Shown one piece after another: positions 60,898-64,000 of a stretch of 64,000 bases of DNA. The translations under genes were made by a program, and so were the position numbers. The notes beneath the pieces were generated by a model, which ran no database searches, had not been told where the DNA came from, and was given only the letters and a program-made list of their open reading frames with translations. The number at the start of each line of letters is the position of its first letter. Positions within the stretch are counted from its first letter, which is position 1. The DNA comes from SIG603 sp963621245 (GTDB taxonomy: Bacteria > Bacillota > Clostridia > Oscillospirales > Acutalibacteraceae). The stretch is from NCBI GenBank assembly GCA_963621245.1, contig CAVFCW010000009.1:13319-77318 (forward strand). The letters are read 5' to 3'.

Positions 60898-62253
60898 ATG
60901 AACATCATCATTCTCGGTGCCGGAAAAGTAGGCACCGCACTCGCACAGAAGCTTACCGAAGAGAAGCACAGTGTGACCGTTATCGACATCAGCCGTGAAA
61001 GGCTCGATAACCTTACCGAATTCTATGACATCATGGGCATAGAGGGTAACGGCACATCGGTTGAGGTGCTCAAGGAAGCGGGAATCGAAACGGCAGATCT
61101 TTTCGTTTCCGTAACGGGAACGGACGAGATCAATCTTCTTTGCTGTATGTTCGCAAGAAAAGCGGGCAAATGCAAGGTAATCGCAAGAGTGAGAAACCCT
61201 GACTACAATGCGGAGATTAACTTCATCCAAAATCAGCTTGGTATCTCATCCATCATCAACACCGATCTTGCAACGGCAAGAGAAATCCAGAAGCTGTTGA
61301 TGTTCCCTGCGGCTCACAAAATCGAGTCCTTTGTAAACGATAAGGTTCGACTTATCCGTTTCGAGCTCAACGATTTTTCACTTCTCAAGGGTGCGTCACT
61401 CAAGGAAATTGCCGAAAGAATCGACTCCGACGTCCTCATCTGCTGCGTAGAAAGAGGAAACACCATCACCATTCCCGACGGTAATTTCGTGCTTCACAAC
61501 GGAGATATGGTTTCGTTCCTCGCAACAACGGAGAACGCAAAGAAATTCTTCAAGGCAATCGGTCTTAAAAACAAGCCCGCAAGAAACGCCCTCATTGTGG
61601 GCGGTGGCACTCTCGGATATTACCTCGCAAAATCGCTCATTAAAAACGGCGTCGACGTTAGAATAATCGAGCTTGACGAAAAAAGATGCGACGATCTCAT
61701 CGAAAAACTGCCCGAGGCTACAATAATCAAAGGCGACGCAACAAACAGACGCCTTCTTCTTTCGGAAGGCCTCGAAATGACCGACGCGTTCGTATCGCTC
61801 ACGGGCATGGACGAAGAAAATATGATGCTCGGCCTTTACGCAAGACAGCATTCAAAAGCTAAGATAATCACAAAGGTCAACCGCTTTGAGTTTGACGATA
61901 TACTCTCCGAGCTTGACATCGGTTCTGTCGTCTTCCCGAAGTACATCATAACAGACCACATTCTCCAGTATGTGCGTGCATTCAAAACAAAAGGCGGCTC
62001 AGCTCTCAAAACCTTATATAATATCCTCGATGACAGAGTTGAGGCTCTTGAATTTTCCATTACAGAAAAAACATCATTCACCGATATTCCGCTCTATAAG
62101 CTAAAATTCAAGCCGAATCAGCTCATCTGCTGTATCTCAAGAGGCGGCGAGATAATCATCCCACGAGGCGGTGACGTCATCAAAGTCGGCGATTCCGTAA
62201 TTCTCGTCACACTTCGTCACGGACTCGACAGCTTCAGTGACGCTCTCGAATAA
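60898..62253 (+). CDS. trkA: Trk potassium uptake regulatory subunit TrkA
   Basis: 451 aa with two tandem RCK units: RCK_N with the nucleotide motif ILGAGKVGTALA (4-15) and ADLFVSVTGTDEIN, RCK_C about 135-225, a second RCK_N from about 228 (IVGGGTLGYYLA) and a second RCK_C to the end. Peripheral membrane protein that gates TrkH with NAD(H)/ATP; RCK_C domains of related proteins bind c-di-AMP. ACGGAG precedes the ATG. Confidence 0.95.
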   Translation: MNIIILGAGKVGTALAQKLTEEKHSVTVIDISRERLDNLTEFYDIMGIEGNGTSVEVLKEAGIETADLFVSVTGTDEINLLCCMFARKAGKCKVIARVRNPDYNAEINFIQNQLGISSIINTDLATAREIQKLLMFPAAHKIESFVNDKVRLIRFELNDFSLLKGASLKEIAERIDSDVLICCVERGNTITIPDGNFVLHNGDMVSFLATTENAKKFFKAIGLKNKPARNALIVGGGTLGYYLAKSLIKNGVDVRIIELDEKRCDDLIEKLPEATIIKGDATNRRLLLSEGLEMTDAFVSLTGMDEENMMLGLYARQHSKAKIITKVNRFEFDDILSELDIGSVVFPKYIITDHILQYVRAFKTKGGSALKTLYNILDDRVEALEFSITEKTSFTDIPLYKLKFKPNQLICCISRGGEIIIPRGGDVIKVGDSVILVTLRHGLDSFSDALE

Positions 62254-62264
62254 GGAGGCAGACC

Positions 62265-63704
62265 GTGAATTTATTAATGGTTATCTACCTTCTGGGGTAC
62301 ATCCTTATCTGCGTGGGCGGACTTATGCTTTTGCCCGCTTTGGTATCACTTCTTTACGGCGAGGCTTGCGTGAGCGCATTTTTAATCACTGCCGCAATCT
62401 CTATTTTGTTGGGCTTTATAATCATCGCAAAGAAACCTAAAAACAAAATCTTCCATCTGCGTGAGGGCTATGTAATAACAGCTCTTTCATGGATAATTAT
62501 ATCGCTTGTCGGCGCACTTCCTTTCGTGATAAGCGGAGCTATCCCCAATTACGTGGACGCTCTTTTTGAGATTATCTCGGGATTCACAACCACGGGAGCA
62601 AGCATACTCCCCGAGGTTGAATCTCTCCCACATGGAGCAATCTTCTGGAGAAGCTTCACCCACTGGATCGGCGGCATGGGCGTTCTCGTCTTTTTGCTGG
62701 CACTTCTCCCCCTTTCGGGCGGCTCAAACATGAACCTCATGAAAGCCGAATCCCCCGGCCCTCAGGTCGGAAAACTCGTTCCCAAGCTCAGAAGTACAGC
62801 ATCTATCCTCTATATAATCTATCTCGGTATCACAATAATCGAGATAGTCGCTCTTCTCATCGCAAAAATGCCGCTTTTCGATACTCTAACCATAACATTC
62901 GGCACGGTAGGAACGGGCGGTTTCGGCGTAAGAAACGATTCATGCGCAAGCTACACCGTAACTCAGCAGATTATCATAACGATTTTCATGATTGCCTCGG
63001 GAGTAAACTTCAACGCATACTTCTATATTCTTCTCAGAAAATTCAAGAAAGCGTTTGACATCGAGGAAGTTAGAGTTTACCTCATCTTCATACTCGTGTC
63101 CACCGTGCTTATTGCAATTAACGCAAGAGGAATGTTCTCGAACATTTTCGAGAGCTTACAGCAAGCGGCATTCCAAGTAGGCTCAATCATAACAACAACA
63201 GGATATTCAAGCTGTGACTTCAATATGTGGCCGTCATTCTCAAAGAATATAATTATACTTTTGATGATAAGCGGCGCATGTGCGGGAAGTACGGGAGGCG
63301 GAGTTAAAGTATCAAGAATAATTCTCCTCGCAAAATCCATTGTAAAAGAAGTAAAACACGTAATTCATCCGCAGTCGGTAGCAAATATAAGAATGGACGG
63401 AAAAACAGTCGCACACGAAACCATGCGTGCAACAAACGTGTTCCTTGTGTCGTACATCCTTATATTCATCGTGTCGGTATCGATACTCTCGATTGAAGGC
63501 TACCCGTTCGAGACAAACTTCACGGCAGTGTTGGCAACGTTCAACAATATCGGCCCGGGACTTGATTTGGTAGGCCCGATGTCGAACTTCGGATTTTACT
63601 CACCGATATCGAAGCTTGTTATGAGTTTTGATATGCTTGCGGGACGACTTGAGATATTCCCGATGCTTGTGTTGTTCTCGAGACACACATGGCAAAGATT
63701 CTAA
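62265..63704 (+). CDS. trkH: Trk potassium transporter membrane subunit TrkH
   Basis: 479 aa, GTG start with AAGGAGG upstream, 11 bases after trkA. Four repeated pore segments with selectivity-filter-like motifs (SGFTTTGASILPE; GTVGTGGFGV; TTTGYSSCDF; FNNIGPGLDLVGP) and about ten helices. Takes up K+ together with TrkA. Confidence 0.95.
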   Translation: MNLLMVIYLLGYILICVGGLMLLPALVSLLYGEACVSAFLITAAISILLGFIIIAKKPKNKIFHLREGYVITALSWIIISLVGALPFVISGAIPNYVDALFEIISGFTTTGASILPEVESLPHGAIFWRSFTHWIGGMGVLVFLLALLPLSGGSNMNLMKAESPGPQVGKLVPKLRSTASILYIIYLGITIIEIVALLIAKMPLFDTLTITFGTVGTGGFGVRNDSCASYTVTQQIIITIFMIASGVNFNAYFYILLRKFKKAFDIEEVRVYLIFILVSTVLIAINARGMFSNIFESLQQAAFQVGSIITTTGYSSCDFNMWPSFSKNIIILLMISGACAGSTGGGVKVSRIILLAKSIVKEVKHVIHPQSVANIRMDGKTVAHETMRATNVFLVSYILIFIVSVSILSIEGYPFETNFTAVLATFNNIGPGLDLVGPMSNFGFYSPISKLVMSFDMLAGRLEIFPMLVLFSRHTWQRF

Positions 63705-63723
63705 GTTAATAGTAAATAAAGAT

Positions 63724-63760
63724 AAAGCGAAGCCAAAATAAAAGTTTTTGGTTTCGCTTT
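63724..63760 (+). terminator. Terminator of trkAH
   Basis: AAAGCGAAGCC / GGTTTCGCTTT stem (one bulge) with a 15-base loop, followed by TTTTTTC; 19 bases after the trkH stop. Confidence 0.8.
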
Positions 63761-63779
63761 TTTCAAAAAGCGAACGGGT

Positions 63780-63949
63780 GTGGGCAGAGCCCACGAATAA
63801 TTAATAATTAATAAATAATAATTATTAATGATAAGTTGCGAGTAACGAAAGAGGCACGAAGTGCCGATTATAAAAATTGTAGGTTTTCACAGTCAACAAA
63901 AAGTACAGAGTACTTTTAGGGAGCGTAGCGACCGTAGTTGACTGTGAAA
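63780..63949. repeat. Cluster of short-loop palindromes inside a larger inverted repeat (possible dispersed element)
   Basis: Three perfect palindromes with three-base loops: GTGGGC-AGA-GCCCAC (63780-63794), GGCAC-GAA-GTGCC (63853-63865) and AAAAGTAC-AGA-GTACTTTT (63899-63917). The last sits inside a 13-base inverted repeat TTTCACAGTCAAC / GTTGACTGTGAAA (63885-63949). AT-rich TTAATAATT repeats lie between. No gene; the right 50 bases show nothing further. Looks like a REP/MITE-like dispersed unit, but only one copy can be seen here. Confidence 0.5.
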
Positions 63950-64000
63950 GCCGAATTATTTACACTGAACAAAATAAAGAAAACAAAATATTATACCCAA

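Overview
The window reads as chromosomal DNA of a low-to-mid GC, Gram-positive gut anaerobe of the Clostridia, most likely Ruminococcaceae/Oscillospirales. The evidence is sortase-anchored pili, lipoprotein signal peptides, a C-terminal type I dockerin, a GH43 glycosidase, CdaA/CdaR, a Na+-pumping decarboxylase, AGGAGG-type ribosome binding sites and gene content typical of that group. The genus is an inference. No prophage, integron, CRISPR array or rRNA operon was seen.

Layout. 1-2000: the N-terminal half of a MATE exporter (cut by the window edge), divergent from a D-lactate dehydrogenase. 2012-12257: a sortase-dependent pilus island read leftwards: coiled-coil protein, signal peptidase I, 1504-aa tip adhesin, backbone pilin, class C sortase, minor pilin, second sortase, and at the 3' end a LytTR-PAS regulator. 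12258-12565 is an AT-rich stretch without genes. 12620-16491: a tight six-gene cluster that starts with a secreted barnase-like RNase and a barstar fused to a VOC domain, then DUF5662, SpoU methylase, esterase and DUF554. 16578-24342: aroF, metY, glyS with a small membrane protein, a candidate small RNA, pyrBI, and the NAD(P)HX repair enzyme. 24508-32514: tRNA-Pro, PAP2 phosphatase, a DUF975-CmpB fusion, SGNH lipoprotein, argF, and a GH43/transglutaminase pair. 32640-36264: rpmG-secE-nusG-rplK-rplA and, from its own promoter and attenuated leader, rplJ-rplL. 36353-42728: an unknown protein, an exported trigger-factor-like foldase, tRNA-Leu, ROK regulator plus dockerin protein, MATE exporter. 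43004-49721: fructose-bisphosphate aldolase, a frameshifted small gene, and a MacAB-like exporter with two adaptors. 50009-56907: HAD phosphatase, cdaA-cdaR, an ABC exporter with two FtsX permeases. 57039-60471: the sodium-pump decarboxylase operon (gamma, biotin carrier, beta, alpha). 60898-63704: trkA-trkH, followed by a cluster of short-loop palindromes up to the edge.

Themes. Envelope and surface functions dominate: pili, two sortases, exported foldase, dockerin protein, ABC exporters and CdaAR. Central metabolism (arginine, pyrimidine, methionine and aromatic synthesis, glycolysis, lactate and oxaloacetate/Na+ bioenergetics) fits a fermentative anaerobe. The items most worth a second look are the barnase/barstar-VOC pair in a conserved-looking operon, the promoter-to-terminator small RNA at 21106-21241, and the exported trigger-factor-like protein whose expected lipobox cysteine is a tyrosine.
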